The notes: generated from the sequence alone by a model not told the origin. Counted from the first letter of the stretch, positions 1-8,714 are shown. The stretch: DNA of 64,000 bases from Nigerium sp. (GCA_016711325.1 JADJTH010000001.1:248001-312000); one strand, 5' to 3'. A program made the numbers and translations.

Positions 1-699
1 CGCGACCTCGTCGAACGTGTCGGGCTCGTCGAGCATGAAATCGCGCAGCAGGCTGTCGAGGCTGGTCAGGTTTTTGGCCGACTGCGTCTTGTGCAGCAGC
101 CGCTGCGCCTGGTCGGACGCCAGCCCGAGCCGCTTCTGAAGCCGCGCCGCGAACGACGGATAGGTCGGGGTGGCGAGCCAGCCCGGGTGAGCGGCCTTGA
201 GCTGGCGCGTCGCGATGCCGTTCTCGGCGAAACACTGGAGCGCCATGAGATCGACCGGCCCGTCGGCGGCGACGAAGAGCGTCGACACGGCGTCCGACGC
301 GTTGGTGCCGCGAGGCAGATGCAGCAGCCGGACCAAGGTGGTGCACTGCCCGGCACCATCGGTGAAGGTGACCGCGATGCCGCTCCACGTCGCGCCGGCA
401 CGCAGGTAGGCCGTCGTCACCTCACCGGCGTCGTCGGCCTCGCGCTTGTAAGCGCCCCGCACGTAGGAGACGATCGAGCGGGTCCGGTCGCCCCCGGCGC
501 CCTCCTGCGCGGCGGCGTTGAACGACAGCCATCGCGGCTGGACGAGCACGGACGCCAAGGCGTCCAGCAGCGAGGACTTGCCCGAACCGGAGGGCCCGGT
601 GAGCAGCAGCCCGGACCGGGGCACCACCAGGTCGAACGCTCCGTGGAAGGTGCCCCAGTTCACGAGTTGCACCCGCGTCAGTCGGTGTTGCCCTTTCAC
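1..699 (-). CDS. jetC: Wadjet JetC, SMC/MukB-like ATPase (5' part only)
   Basis: N-terminal 233 residues of the SMC-like ATPase of the Wadjet plasmid-defence complex; the gene continues off the left edge of the window. The start is a GTG at 699-697 that overlaps the TGA of jetB (GTGA), so the two are translationally coupled. Near residue 40 there is a clear Walker A loop, GPSGSGKSS, preceded by the NWGTFHG motif typical of MukB/JetC-type heads. Full JetC proteins are about 1,100 residues with a long coiled coil, which lies outside. In known Wadjet systems JetC acts with the kleisin-like JetA, the kite-like JetB and the nuclease JetD to extrude and cut small circular DNA. Order A-B-C on one strand matches the known systems; jetD should follow to the left. 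Confidence 0.93.
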   Translation of the reverse strand, partial: MKGQHRLTRVQLVNWGTFHGAFDLVVPRSGLLLTGPSGSGKSSLLDALASVLVQPRWLSFNAAAQEGAGGDRTRSIVSYVRGAYKREADDAGEVTTAYLRAGATWSGIAVTFTDGAGQCTTLVRLLHLPRGTNASDAVSTLFVAADGPVDLMALQCFAENGIATRQLKAAHPGWLATPTYPSFAARLQKRLGLASDQAQRLLHKTQSAKNLTSLDSLLRDFMLDEPDTFDEVA

Positions 700-1406
700 G
701 GCGCCTCGCCCTCGTCGGTCTCGTCGTCGACGCCCGCGTCGTCGCCCGCCACCAGCCGGCCGAGTTCGGCCGTGACCGCGATCACCTCGTCGGCGTCGAA
801 CACCAGCCCGAGGATCGGTGAGATCTCGAATCGGTCCTCTTCGTCCGTGGTCAGCAGCACCGAGTTGTTCTTCAGCTTCACCACCGACGCGTTCACCCGC
901 TTGGCGAAGGTCACCGGGTCGGTGCCCGTCGCGGGACGGTACACACCCACATGGTCGTCGATCTCGTCGCGGCCGACGAACACCCGGGTGACGGACGCCT
1001 CGGCGCGCAGCAGCAGCCCCCGCAGGTGGAGCACGAGGGCGGTGTCGATGAGCGTCAGCGGCGTGCTGCGGATCGTGCGCGGCAGCGCGGCCGTCGGCGA
1101 CGTCATCGCCTTCACGTAGGCCAGCCCGGCGTCGCGATCGAGCACCAGCACCAGGAAGAGATCGCCGAGCCGCTCGCGCACGGCGTCCTCGTCGCGCAGC
1201 AACGCCGGCCACAGCTTGGGGTGGCGCTCGCGCATCACGTACGGCCCGGACAGCAGCTGCACCAGGACGCGCCGCGTCTCCTCGGGCAACCGGCCGCGAT
1301 CGGTCTCGGTGAGCCGGTGCCGCGCGTCGGCGTCCGCCTCGTCGGCCGCGACCGGCACGGGCGGCAGCACGTCGGGATACGCCCGTCTGGGTTGCTGGCG
1401 GATCAT
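696..1406 (-). CDS. jetB: Wadjet JetB, DUF4194 protein
   Basis: A 236-residue DUF4194 protein, the kite-like (MukE-like) subunit of Wadjet. The sequence has the family's features: an N-terminal Arg/Asp-rich lead, then the ETRRVLVQLL helix, and a winged-helix region ending in an acidic tail (DDETDEGEAP). Start chosen at the ATG at 1406, which gives the usual family length; the reading frame stays open upstream but enters jetA coding sequence. It lies 55 bases after jetA and overlaps jetC by four bases, so it belongs to the jetABC operon. It is expected to bridge JetA and the JetC ATPase heads; no enzymatic activity is expected. The start codon is the least certain point, since no strong Shine-Dalgarno sequence precedes it. 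Confidence 0.92.
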   Translation of the reverse strand: MIRQQPRRAYPDVLPPVPVAADEADADARHRLTETDRGRLPEETRRVLVQLLSGPYVMRERHPKLWPALLRDEDAVRERLGDLFLVLVLDRDAGLAYVKAMTSPTAALPRTIRSTPLTLIDTALVLHLRGLLLRAEASVTRVFVGRDEIDDHVGVYRPATGTDPVTFAKRVNASVVKLKNNSVLLTTDEEDRFEISPILGLVFDADEVIAVTAELGRLVAGDDAGVDDETDEGEAP

Positions 1407-1461
1407 CGCCGCCCCCGACCGCTCACCACGCCATTCATCTCCATGCTCACCACTGCTCCGT

Positions 1462-2928
1462 TCAGCGCGCCCGCCACGCCGGCGGCACCTCGGTGAAAAC
1501 GTAACGCGGCGCGCCGACAGTTCTCGCGTGCCCGCCGCCGCTGGTCCACGTGAGGGTCTCGGACGCCGTCGTCCGGCTGCCCGCCGAATCGGCCAGCAGC
1601 AGCAGACCCACGACGGACGCCAGCCCCTGGGTGGCCGGATGATCGGCCAGCACATCGCCGATGGACGCCACGGGGAGCCGTTCGAGGGTGTCGATCACGG
1701 CGGCGCGCAGTTCGGCGAAATCGATCTCGCTCGCGCGCACCTGCTCGCGGAGCGCGGCCAGGTCGAGCGGGGTGGCGTCCATGACGGCGACCGGCTCGGC
1801 GGTGCGCACGTCGGCGGGGTTGTGCAGCGTCCAGGACCCGACGGACGCCAGCGGCACCGAGCTCGCGTCCAGGTGATAGCCCGTCTGCGCGTACGGCTTC
1901 ACCACCTTGGACGCCTCGAGCACGGCGTGCTGCGCCGCGGTGAGGGCGTCCGCGAGCCGGCGGTGTTCGCGGTAGGCGTGCGTCTCGACGAAGCGGCGCA
2001 GACTACGGGAGAAGCCGGTCATCACCGCCCGCACCTGGGTGCTCTCGTTCTGCAGCGTGGTGAGCAGGCGGCGGAGGAACGCGACCTCGTCTCGGGTGAG
2101 CGTGGCGCTGAAGGGCCGGTCGAGCAGTTCGGCGACCGACGCGTCGAACCGGGCCGCCTGGTCGGCGTCCAGGACGAGGGAGTAGAACGCGGCGAACGTG
2201 CGCCCGGCGTCGGACTCCTCGATGAGATCCACGCCGCCGAAGATGTGTTCGAGCACGTCGCCGCGCGAACCGGAGTGCTGCACGATCTGCTCGCGCAGGT
2301 CGCGGTTGAGCCCCTCGAACTGTGAGCTGACCTGGGCAAAGTCCCCCGGGATCGCGTCCGCCTGGCTGATGATGTCGGCGAGCCGCTCGAGGGCGAGGTC
2401 GTCGGCGAGGGGCTGGTAGCGGCCTGCGGCGACCTCGGCCATCTCGGCGTCGATGCGGTCGCGCTCGGCGCGCAGCGCTTCGAGCCGGGATTCGGCCTCG
2501 GGGTCGGTGTCGCGGGCGAGCTTGACGAGGGCGTCCGACAGCATGGCCAGCCGCGACGACGTGACCGACGAGTGCGGCGTCTCGAGCGACGCGGCGAACC
2601 TCACGGCGAGCGAAGCGGCCGGCGACAGTTCGACGGTCTCGTCGCGGCCGGCGCCCGCGCGCCTGATCAGGAATCCCGTGCGCACCCAGTCGGTGAGGTA
2701 GTCGCGGGCGGTCCGCGGCAGATCGAATCCGGCGTCCCGCAGTTCGTCGAGGTCGTCGGAAAGCTGTTCGAGGAACTCGACCGCGGGGATTTGCCGAGGG
2801 GTTCCGCCGAGATGGGAATGGAGGATCGCCACGATCGCGGGCATCAGATCGGCGCGGAGCAACACGACGCCGGGATCGTCGCGGAGCCGGCGCAGCGTGT
2901 GCGCCAAACCCACCACGCTGGTCGCCAT
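1462..2928 (-). CDS. jetA: Wadjet JetA, DUF3375 protein
   Basis: A 488-residue DUF3375 protein, the kleisin-like (MukF-like) subunit of the Wadjet complex and the first gene of this jetABC operon. The length is typical. Recognisable family stretches include the N-terminal LLRADLMPAIVAIL region, the FLEQLSDDLDELRDAGF segment, a central coiled-coil part (about residues 150-180) and the RSLRRFVETHAYREHRRL helix near residue 310. The ATG at 2928 is preceded by GGGAGG at good spacing. JetA is known to bind the JetC heads and organise the complex that recognises plasmid size and topology. The 244 bases upstream (2929-3172) hold no convincing gene and probably carry the operon promoter. Confidence 0.93.
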   Translation of the reverse strand: MATSVVGLAHTLRRLRDDPGVVLLRADLMPAIVAILHSHLGGTPRQIPAVEFLEQLSDDLDELRDAGFDLPRTARDYLTDWVRTGFLIRRAGAGRDETVELSPAASLAVRFAASLETPHSSVTSSRLAMLSDALVKLARDTDPEAESRLEALRAERDRIDAEMAEVAAGRYQPLADDLALERLADIISQADAIPGDFAQVSSQFEGLNRDLREQIVQHSGSRGDVLEHIFGGVDLIEESDAGRTFAAFYSLVLDADQAARFDASVAELLDRPFSATLTRDEVAFLRRLLTTLQNESTQVRAVMTGFSRSLRRFVETHAYREHRRLADALTAAQHAVLEASKVVKPYAQTGYHLDASSVPLASVGSWTLHNPADVRTAEPVAVMDATPLDLAALREQVRASEIDFAELRAAVIDTLERLPVASIGDVLADHPATQGLASVVGLLLLADSAGSRTTASETLTWTSGGGHARTVGAPRYVFTEVPPAWRAR

Positions 2929-3172
2929 CCGTCTCGCCTCCCGGTCCGTGCCCGTCGGGTTCCCACCCTAACCAATGCCCGCGGGTGGGATCGGGATCGG
3001 TTCTATGCCGGTGATCACCCGATCGACCGCGGCTTCTCATCGTCGCGCCCCCATCGCCGACGGCTGCCCCGCGCCAGTGCGGCAGGGCGCTTTCCGCGTG
3101 CACGCTGACCCGCCGGTCGAGAGCCACACCCCGGCGTCGGATTGACACATCAGGGCCGATCGGCTCGCGCCC
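2929..3172. other. Intergenic region upstream of the Wadjet operon
   Basis: Some 240 bases with no supported gene. Reading frames here are out-of-frame continuations of neighbours. It must contain the jetA promoter; the GGGAGG ribosome-binding site lies just before position 2928. No operator or clear terminator was seen. Confidence 0.5.
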
Positions 3173-3508
3173 TCAGCAGCACCCGAGGAGCGCGTACGCG
3201 CGGTCGTACTTCTCCTGGAGCTTGGCCCTGGTTTCGGGCGCCAACTGGGCCACGCGATCCGGGGCCGTGTTGTGTGCGAGGTCGGCCGGCTTGACCGCCA
3301 GCGCCGCATCGTGGTCGGCGATGCGCTCGTAGTATTCGTCTCCCTGGCCGTCGTGCCGGGTCAGCAGCAGGACGACCTCGATCGCCTCGGGGTGGACGCC
3401 GGCCTTGGTGAGGTCGTCCGCAGTGATGTCGGTGTGCCCGATCACGTCGTGGAGCCAGGCCGCGCAGCATTCGAGGGTCTGGGGCAGCGGATCGAACCGC
3501 CGCGCCAC
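3173..3508 (-). CDS. HD-domain protein, N-terminally truncated
   Basis: Encodes 111 residues from a GTG at 3508. It carries an HD motif (AAWLHDVIGHTDIT, about residues 16-29) and a later conserved Asp in KPADLAHN, as in small (p)ppGpp-hydrolase-like or generic HD phosphohydrolases. The first metal-ligand His, which in this family lies 25-40 residues before the HD pair in a Y-x-x-H-P context, is absent, because the reading frame is closed by the TGA of the preceding gene at 3529-3527. The two genes are in the same frame, six codons apart. The protein is therefore either a non-catalytic remnant or an unusual minimal HD protein. A role in nucleotide metabolism cannot be claimed. Confidence 0.6.
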   Translation of the reverse strand: MARRFDPLPQTLECCAAWLHDVIGHTDITADDLTKAGVHPEAIEVVLLLTRHDGQGDEYYERIADHDAALAVKPADLAHNTAPDRVAQLAPETRAKLQEKYDRAYALLGCC

Positions 3509-3526
3509 CGTGCGCGCCCACCGCCA

Positions 3527-3769
3527 TCAGCCTGCTCGGCGTTCCATCTCGTGGGCGATCCAGCGCGCCGTCTCGCGCGGGCACGCCCCGGGATCGCTGA
3601 AGCTCACCGCGAAGACGCCGGTGATCTCCGTCAACGTCGGGACGCCCTGAAGCCCCAGGATCGCATCCGCCTCCGCGGCGTACTCGTCCTTCGGCGCGCC
3701 GTTCCCGACCAACCCCACCGGGTCGGCCTCGGCCAGGATCCTGATCAACTCGTCCCGCGCAATGGTCAT
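3527..3769 (-). CDS. Small acidic protein, possibly DUF1871-like
   Basis: An 80-residue protein starting at an ATG at 3769. The segment ELIRILAEADPVGL followed by APKDEYAAEADAI is reminiscent of DUF1871 (YugE-like) proteins, where a short N-terminal helix leads to a D-P-x-G-L and K-D-E-Y motif. Function of that family is unknown. It sits immediately before and in the same frame as the truncated HD gene, so the two are presumably co-transcribed or are parts of one decayed gene. It is separated by 73 bases from the end of the iron-uptake operon. The family assignment is tentative. Confidence 0.6.
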   Translation of the reverse strand: MTIARDELIRILAEADPVGLVGNGAPKDEYAAEADAILGLQGVPTLTEITGVFAVSFSDPGACPRETARWIAHEMERRAG

Positions 3770-3842
3770 GGGCTTCTCCTACGCCACCCGGCACCCTTGG
3801 CGCAAATGTCATAACGCGCAACCATCGTCCTCACGGAAGACG

Positions 3843-4649
3843 TCAGGACGCCAGCCTCGGCACCACCATCGGCGAGCCGGTGTGCGGGTCGGGGATGATC
3901 GTGCAGGGCAGGCGGAAGACGTCCTCCACCAGCCGAGCGGTCATCACGGCGTCGGGCGCGCCGGCGGCGACCACCTCACCATCGCTCATCACGATGAGGT
4001 GATCGGCGTAGCGGGCCGCCTGATTGAGGTCGTGCAGCACGGCCACCAGCGTGCGGTCGCCGCCGAGGTGCAGTCGCCGCAGCAATTCGAGCAGCTCGTA
4101 CTGGTGCGCGATGTCGAGGAAAGTCGTGGGCTCATCGAGCAACAGCAGGGGCGTCTCCTGAGCCAGCACCATGGCCACCCACACACGCTGGCGCTGTCCG
4201 CCCGAGAGTTCCTCGACCGGTCGCCCGGAAAGCTCGGCGGTGTTGGTGGCGGCGAGCGCCTCGGCGACGGCGATCTCGTCGGTGCGCGTCCATGGCCGGA
4301 ACATGCCCTGATGCGGGTGGCGCCCCCGGGCCACCAGGTCGGCCACCGTGATGCCGTCGGGCGCGATCGAGCTCTGCGGGAGCAGTCCGAGCCGGCGGGC
4401 CACCTCCTTGACGGGATAGGACGAAATCGCCCGGCCGTCGAGCAGCACCGTGCCGGCGGTCGGCGCCATCACCCGGGCGAGGGCACGCAGCAGCGTCGAC
4501 TTGCCGCACGCATTGGGGCCGATGATCACCGTGAACGAGCCGTCCGGGATGCCCACCGACAGTTCTTCGGCGATCACCCGCCGGTCGTACGCCAGCGTGA
4601 CGCGCTCGGCACTCAGCGGCGTCGCCGCGCCATCAAGCAGGGCTGTCAT
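3843..4649 (-). CDS. fepC: Siderophore ABC transporter ATPase (FepC/FecE type)
   Basis: A 268-residue ABC ATPase that energises ferric-siderophore import. All catalytic motifs are present: Walker A GPNACGKST near residue 44, signature LSGGQRQR near 147, Walker B LLLLDEPTTFLD near 167, and the H-loop His in AVLHDLNQAARYAD. Those contexts are typical of the FecE/FepC subfamily. The ATG at 4649 overlaps the stop of the preceding permease (ATGA). It is the last gene of a five-gene operon with binding protein, reductase and two permeases, and acts on the cytoplasmic side of the membrane. Confidence 0.95.
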   Translation of the reverse strand: MTALLDGAATPLSAERVTLAYDRRVIAEELSVGIPDGSFTVIIGPNACGKSTLLRALARVMAPTAGTVLLDGRAISSYPVKEVARRLGLLPQSSIAPDGITVADLVARGRHPHQGMFRPWTRTDEIAVAEALAATNTAELSGRPVEELSGGQRQRVWVAMVLAQETPLLLLDEPTTFLDIAHQYELLELLRRLHLGGDRTLVAVLHDLNQAARYADHLIVMSDGEVVAAGAPDAVMTARLVEDVFRLPCTIIPDPHTGSPMVVPRLAS

Positions 4650-5746
4650 GTTCGTCTCGCTTCCCGGATGAGCAACCAGATCAGATACACGCCGCCGAAG
4701 GCCACGGTGATCACGCCGACGGGCAACTGGGTCGGTGCGAACAACCGCTGGGCGGCGAGGTCGCTCGTGGTGAGCAGCAGTGCACCCATCGCCGCGGACG
4801 CCGCGAGCGTCACCCCGGCCGACCGGGTGAGCCTACGGGCGAGCTGCGGCGCGGCCAGGGACACGAAGGCGATCGGGCCGGCGGCGGCGGTCGCGACCGC
4901 CGTCAGCGCGACGCCGAGGGTCACCAGCCACAACCGTGTGCGATGGGTACGGACGCCCAACGCCACCGCGGCGTCGTCACCCATCTCGAGCAGGTGCATG
5001 CGCCGGGCGAGCGCCGCGGCCGCCACCCACAGCGGAATCAGCACGATCGTGGCCGGGATGGCCTGCTCCCAGCCCACCGCATTGAGCGATCCGCTCCCCC
5101 AGGCGCCGGCGGCGAGCGCCATGTACAGGTCGGCGTGGAGCATGATCCAGGTGTTGAGCGACGAAAGCATCGCGGCCACGGCGATGCCGACGATGATGAG
5201 CCGGAAGCCCTGGAACCCGCGCCGGTAGGCGATGAGGTACACCACCACGGCGGTTCCCAGGCCGCCGCCGATGGCCGCACTCGCGACCATCGCGTAGCCG
5301 GTGCCGACGGTGGTGATGACGAGCAGCGCGCCGGTGTAGGCGCCGGCGTCGAAGCCGATGATGTCGGGACTGCCGAGCGGATTGCGGGTCAGCGACTGGA
5401 AGATGGCGCCCGCGGCGCCGAGCGCCGCCCCCAAGACGAGGCCCAGCAGCACCCGCGGCATCCGCCATTCCAGGACGACCAACCGCATCCGCCGGTCGCC
5501 CTGACCGAACAGCGTCCGCACCACGTCGCCGACGGCGATGGCGTAGTCGCCGGTGCCCAGCGCCAGGACTCCGGCCACCGTCGTGGCAGCGAGCAGGAGC
5601 GCGACGACGATCAGATAGCGGACGCGCAGCCGCAGGCGCAGGGTGCCCGAACGGCTGCTCAGCGTGATCGTGCGGTATCCGGGATCGACCCGCCATGCGG
5701 CGGCTTCCGCGGCCACCGGCCCGGCGACCCGTTCGGTGATGCTCAT
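4646..5746 (-). CDS. fepG: Siderophore ABC transporter permease (FepG type)
   Basis: A 366-residue FecCD-family permease. After a polar N-terminal 45 residues come about ten hydrophobic segments; the motifs RMPRVLLGLVLGAALGAAGA, LTRNPLGSPDIIGFDAGAY and GPIAFVSLAAPQLAR are hallmarks of the family. It forms the membrane channel with the FepD-type partner encoded just upstream. Start (ATG 5746) and stop both sit in ATGA overlaps with the flanking genes, which fixes the start well. Confidence 0.95.
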   Translation of the reverse strand: MSITERVAGPVAAEAAAWRVDPGYRTITLSSRSGTLRLRLRVRYLIVVALLLAATTVAGVLALGTGDYAIAVGDVVRTLFGQGDRRMRLVVLEWRMPRVLLGLVLGAALGAAGAIFQSLTRNPLGSPDIIGFDAGAYTGALLVITTVGTGYAMVASAAIGGGLGTAVVVYLIAYRRGFQGFRLIIVGIAVAAMLSSLNTWIMLHADLYMALAAGAWGSGSLNAVGWEQAIPATIVLIPLWVAAAALARRMHLLEMGDDAAVALGVRTHRTRLWLVTLGVALTAVATAAAGPIAFVSLAAPQLARRLTRSAGVTLAASAAMGALLLTTSDLAAQRLFAPTQLPVGVITVAFGGVYLIWLLIREARRT

Positions 5747-6828
5747 AGCCCGCTCGCCTTCCGCCGACGCACGAGGGCGATGAGCACCGGGCCGCCGACG
5801 AACGCGGTGACGATGCCGACGGGCATCTCGCCGCTGCGCAGCATCAGGCGTCCGACGATGTCGCTGGCCAGCAGCAGCACGGGTGCGGCGACCGCGCTGC
5901 CGGCGAAGATCCACCGCTGGTCGGGGCCGGTGAACCAGCGCACCGCGTGCGGGACCATCAGCCCGACGAACCCGATCGGACCGGCGACGGCGGTCGCCGT
6001 GGCGGCGAGCAGAGTGACCGCGACGACCGAGATGACGCGGGTGGTGACGACCCGCGAGCCGAGCGCCGCCGCCAGCTCGTCGCCCAGCGCGACGGCGTTG
6101 AGCGGCTTGGCCACCACGCCCGCCAGCACGAGACCGACGATGAGGAACGGTGTCACGCTGGCGAAGGCGTCCGGTGGGACGCTCGCGATGCTGCCGGCGT
6201 TCCAGCCGCGCATCCGGTTGAACACCTCCGGCAGCATCAGGGTGATGCCGGAGGTGATCCCGCTCAGGAACGCGCCGATGGCGACGCCCGCGAGCGTGAG
6301 GCGAAGCGGGTCGGGGCCGCCCCTGCCCGCCGATCCGATGAAGTACACGGCGAACGTCGAGACGACGGCACCGACGAGCGCGAACCAGATGGTGCCGCTG
6401 ACCGAGGTGACACCGAAGGCCGCAGCCCCGCAGGCCACGGCGAACGCGGCGCCCGCATTGACACCGAGGATGCCGGGGTCGGCCAGTGGGTTGCGCGTGA
6501 AAGCCTGCATGACGGCGCCCGCGACGCCCAGCGCCGCCCCGACCAGGACGCCGAGCAGGGTACGCGGCACCCGCAGGTCGCGAACGATCAGGCCGGCCTC
6601 GCCCTCGGCCCCGCCCAGCGCGGCGAGCACCTCGGCGAGGCTGAGCCGCTGCGAGCCGATCATGATGCTCAGCGCGCAGCACACGGCGAGGACGGCCAGA
6701 CCGGCCGTGAAGCCGAACAGCCGTCGTCGCCCGGACGCTGCCGTCCCGGCCCGTGCGGCGGCGAGCACCTCCACGTCCGCCCGCTCGACCGCGGCGGTGA
6801 GAGTGACCTCAGAGCCCGAGGGACTCAA
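5743..6828 (-). CDS. fepD: Siderophore ABC transporter permease (FepD type)
   Basis: A FecCD-family permease, about 340-361 residues depending on the start. Conserved stretches include RVPRTLLGVLVGAALGVAGA, FTRNPLADPGILGVNAGAA and GPIGFVGLMVPHAVRW. Roughly ten membrane segments follow a short polar N-terminus. No ATG lies at a suitable place: a TTG at 6828, preceded by GAGG and overlapping the end of the reductase gene, is chosen; GTG codons at 6774 and 6768 are alternatives that remove 18-20 residues. It pairs with the FepG-type permease downstream, with which it shares an ATGA overlap. Confidence 0.9.
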   Translation of the reverse strand: MSPSGSEVTLTAAVERADVEVLAAARAGTAASGRRRLFGFTAGLAVLAVCCALSIMIGSQRLSLAEVLAALGGAEGEAGLIVRDLRVPRTLLGVLVGAALGVAGAVMQAFTRNPLADPGILGVNAGAAFAVACGAAAFGVTSVSGTIWFALVGAVVSTFAVYFIGSAGRGGPDPLRLTLAGVAIGAFLSGITSGITLMLPEVFNRMRGWNAGSIASVPPDAFASVTPFLIVGLVLAGVVAKPLNAVALGDELAAALGSRVVTTRVISVVAVTLLAATATAVAGPIGFVGLMVPHAVRWFTGPDQRWIFAGSAVAAPVLLLASDIVGRLMLRSGEMPVGIVTAFVGGPVLIALVRRRKASGL

Positions 6829-7708
6829 GGGTCGCCTCGTACTCGTCCGTGACGTCCTCGACGTCGCGGTCCTGGTCGTCCCACATGTCACGCAGCCGCG
6901 TGCGGATGTCCGCGGGCAGCGCCTCGTAGCGCTCTCTCCACTGCTCGAGGTTCTCCGTCCAGTACCCGACGACCTTGTACGCGTCCGCTGCCAGGCCGAG
7001 TTCATGGCGCAGATACCTGCGGATGGCCCGGGCCGCGCGGGCCTCGCCCGCCACCCACACGTAGCCGGGCTCGCGGGGCAGGCGGTTGGCCCGGACGATC
7101 TCCTCCAGACGGCTCGGCCCGTGTCCGTTGCCGCCGTGCACCCAGACGAACTCGACGCCGGCCGGCAGCGTGACCTGCTGTTCGTCCTCGGCGCCCGCGA
7201 CCTCGATCACGACCCGCGTCCGCACGCCGACCGGCGGGTTCCCTGCCAGGCGCAGGGCCGCGGGAAGGCCCGTCGCGTCGGCCACCAGGAGTTGCCACGC
7301 GATGTCGTCGCGCGGCGCATAGAGGCCGCGGGGAGTGTTCACCCCGGCGACGTTCCCCCGCACCGCACCCAGCGCCCAGCGAGCAGCCACCCCGCCGTCG
7401 TGGACGACGAAGTCGAGCGTCAGTCTGCGGGCGTCCGCGTCCCAGTCGCGCACCGTGTAGGTGCGGACGGCCGCCGGCTCCGCGTCCTCGGCGAACCGCC
7501 AGTACCCGTCCTCGGTCGGCTCGGGCAGCGTGGGTTCCCCGTGACCCTCGGGAGGCAGGAAGAGGCGCAGGTACTCGTCTCCGACGCCCGACGACTCGAA
7601 GCCCTCGAGCCCCTCTCCGGTGAAGACGATCCGCACCATCCCCGGGGTCAGTGGGGTGATGTCGGCGACCTCGACGCGGTGGACGAGGTTGACGGACGCC
7701 CGGCTCAT
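6809..7708 (-). CDS. Siderophore-interacting protein (FAD-dependent ferric-siderophore reductase)
   Basis: A 299-residue member of the SIP/ViuB family. These cytoplasmic flavoproteins reduce the imported ferric siderophore and so release iron. Visible family motifs are the FAD-binding RTYTVRDWDAD stretch (near residue 96), the Gly-rich stretch after DFVVHDGG, VADATGLPAALR, and the C-terminal WVAGEARAARAIRRYLR characteristic of the NAD(P)H-binding half. The ATG at 7708 overlaps the stop of the binding-protein gene, and the 3' end overlaps the start of the permease gene, so supply of the reductase is coupled to the transporter. Confidence 0.93.
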   Translation of the reverse strand: MSRASVNLVHRVEVADITPLTPGMVRIVFTGEGLEGFESSGVGDEYLRLFLPPEGHGEPTLPEPTEDGYWRFAEDAEPAAVRTYTVRDWDADARRLTLDFVVHDGGVAARWALGAVRGNVAGVNTPRGLYAPRDDIAWQLLVADATGLPAALRLAGNPPVGVRTRVVIEVAGAEDEQQVTLPAGVEFVWVHGGNGHGPSRLEEIVRANRLPREPGYVWVAGEARAARAIRRYLRHELGLAADAYKVVGYWTENLEQWRERYEALPADIRTRLRDMWDDQDRDVEDVTDEYEATLESLGL

Positions 7709-8673
7709 CCGAGCAAGGCCTTCCGGATGACCTCGAGCAGTCCGTCCTGACCGCTCGGCGAGCCGTACGACATCTCGTAGTTGTAGCCGTAGACCCGGCC
7801 GTTGGCGACGGCCGGGAGCGACGTCCACAGCGAGTTGCCCTTGAGCGCGTCCTCCCCGGTGATCAGGCCCGAGCCGTCCTCGCTCACGCCGCTGAAGATG
7901 ACGTCGATGTCGGACAGCTGGCCCAGCTGCTCCATGCTCAACGCCCGGCCCTGGTTGTCGACCATGCCATCGCCGTCACCGTCGGCCAGCGGCGAGATCT
8001 CCAGGCCGAGGTCGGCGAACACCAGGCAGGAGATGCTGTAGCAGCCGACGCTGACCTGGCCGTCCCAGAACGAGACGTCCGCGACGGTCGGCGCGATGCC
8101 CTGCGCGTCGAGGTCCTTCTTCACCTCGGCGATGCGCGCGTGGTAGCGGTCGAGCCACGCCTGCGCCTTGTCCTCACGGCCGAGGTCCTTGGCCACGGCG
8201 AGGAACTTCTTGCGCCAGTCGCCGCCGTCGAAGCCGTTGTAGGTGTACGTCGGCGCGATCGCCGACAGCTTGCCGTGCAGGTCGGTCTCATAGCCGAGTC
8301 CGTTGAGGATGAAGTCAGGCCCGATGTCGAGCACCTTCTCGAGGTTGAACTCCGGGTAGTTGTGGAAGCCCTCGATGCCCTCGAGCTCCTGCTTGGGGAA
8401 GAAACCGGGGAAGGTGTCCCAGTCGGCGCGAATCGGCTGGGACTTGGCCAGGGGATAGCCCATGGTGATCAGCATGTCGACGTCGGTGGTGTAGAAGCCG
8501 AGTGCCGCCTTCGGCTGCACGGGGACGGTGACCTCGCCGAACTCGGTGGTCACGGTGAGGGTCTCGCCTTCGCTCGTCCCGGATCCGGCCGTGGCGGCGC
8601 AGGACGTGAGCAAGGCGGTGGTGGCCACGAGCGCGGTCAGGGCGCTGGCGACACGGAGGGCAACGAGCTTCAT
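7705..8673 (-). CDS. Ferric-siderophore substrate-binding lipoprotein
   Basis: A 322-residue periplasmic-binding-protein-like lipoprotein (FepB/FecB family). The first 25 residues form a lipoprotein signal ending in LLTSC, with the Cys as lipidation site. The mature part has the TVPVQPKAALGFYTTDVDMLITMG stretch at its N-terminus and the PDFILNGLGYETDLHGKLSA region typical of type III siderophore-binding folds. It is the first gene of the uptake operon, read from an iron box at 8696-8714 directly upstream. Start ATG at 8673. Confidence 0.94.
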   Translation of the reverse strand: MKLVALRVASALTALVATTALLTSCAATAGSGTSEGETLTVTTEFGEVTVPVQPKAALGFYTTDVDMLITMGYPLAKSQPIRADWDTFPGFFPKQELEGIEGFHNYPEFNLEKVLDIGPDFILNGLGYETDLHGKLSAIAPTYTYNGFDGGDWRKKFLAVAKDLGREDKAQAWLDRYHARIAEVKKDLDAQGIAPTVADVSFWDGQVSVGCYSISCLVFADLGLEISPLADGDGDGMVDNQGRALSMEQLGQLSDIDVIFSGVSEDGSGLITGEDALKGNSLWTSLPAVANGRVYGYNYEMSYGSPSGQDGLLEVIRKALLG

Positions 8674-8695
8674 GGTTCCTCGCAGAGGTCGTGAG

Positions 8696-8714
8696 TTAGG
8701 TGAGGCTTGCCTGA
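8696..8714. promoter_or_regulatory. IdeR/DtxR iron box before uptake operon
   Basis: The 19 bases TTAGGTGAGGCTTGCCTGA match 16 of 19 positions of the DtxR/IdeR consensus (TWAGGTWAGSCTWACCTWA). It lies 22 bases before the start of the siderophore-binding lipoprotein gene, the expected place for iron-dependent repression of the operon. It also lies in the short region between that gene and the 3' end of the AraC gene. Confidence 0.75.

Noticed and set aside
2929..3172. Extra small gene upstream of jetA
   Set aside because: Reading frames here have no ribosome-binding site, no recognisable motif and are extensions of out-of-frame shadows.
3762..7750. Long plus-strand reading frames opposite the iron-uptake operon
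   Set aside because: They are antisense frames rich in Arg, Ala, His and Gly, caused by high GC. The minus-strand frames code recognisable transporter proteins with overlapping starts and stops.
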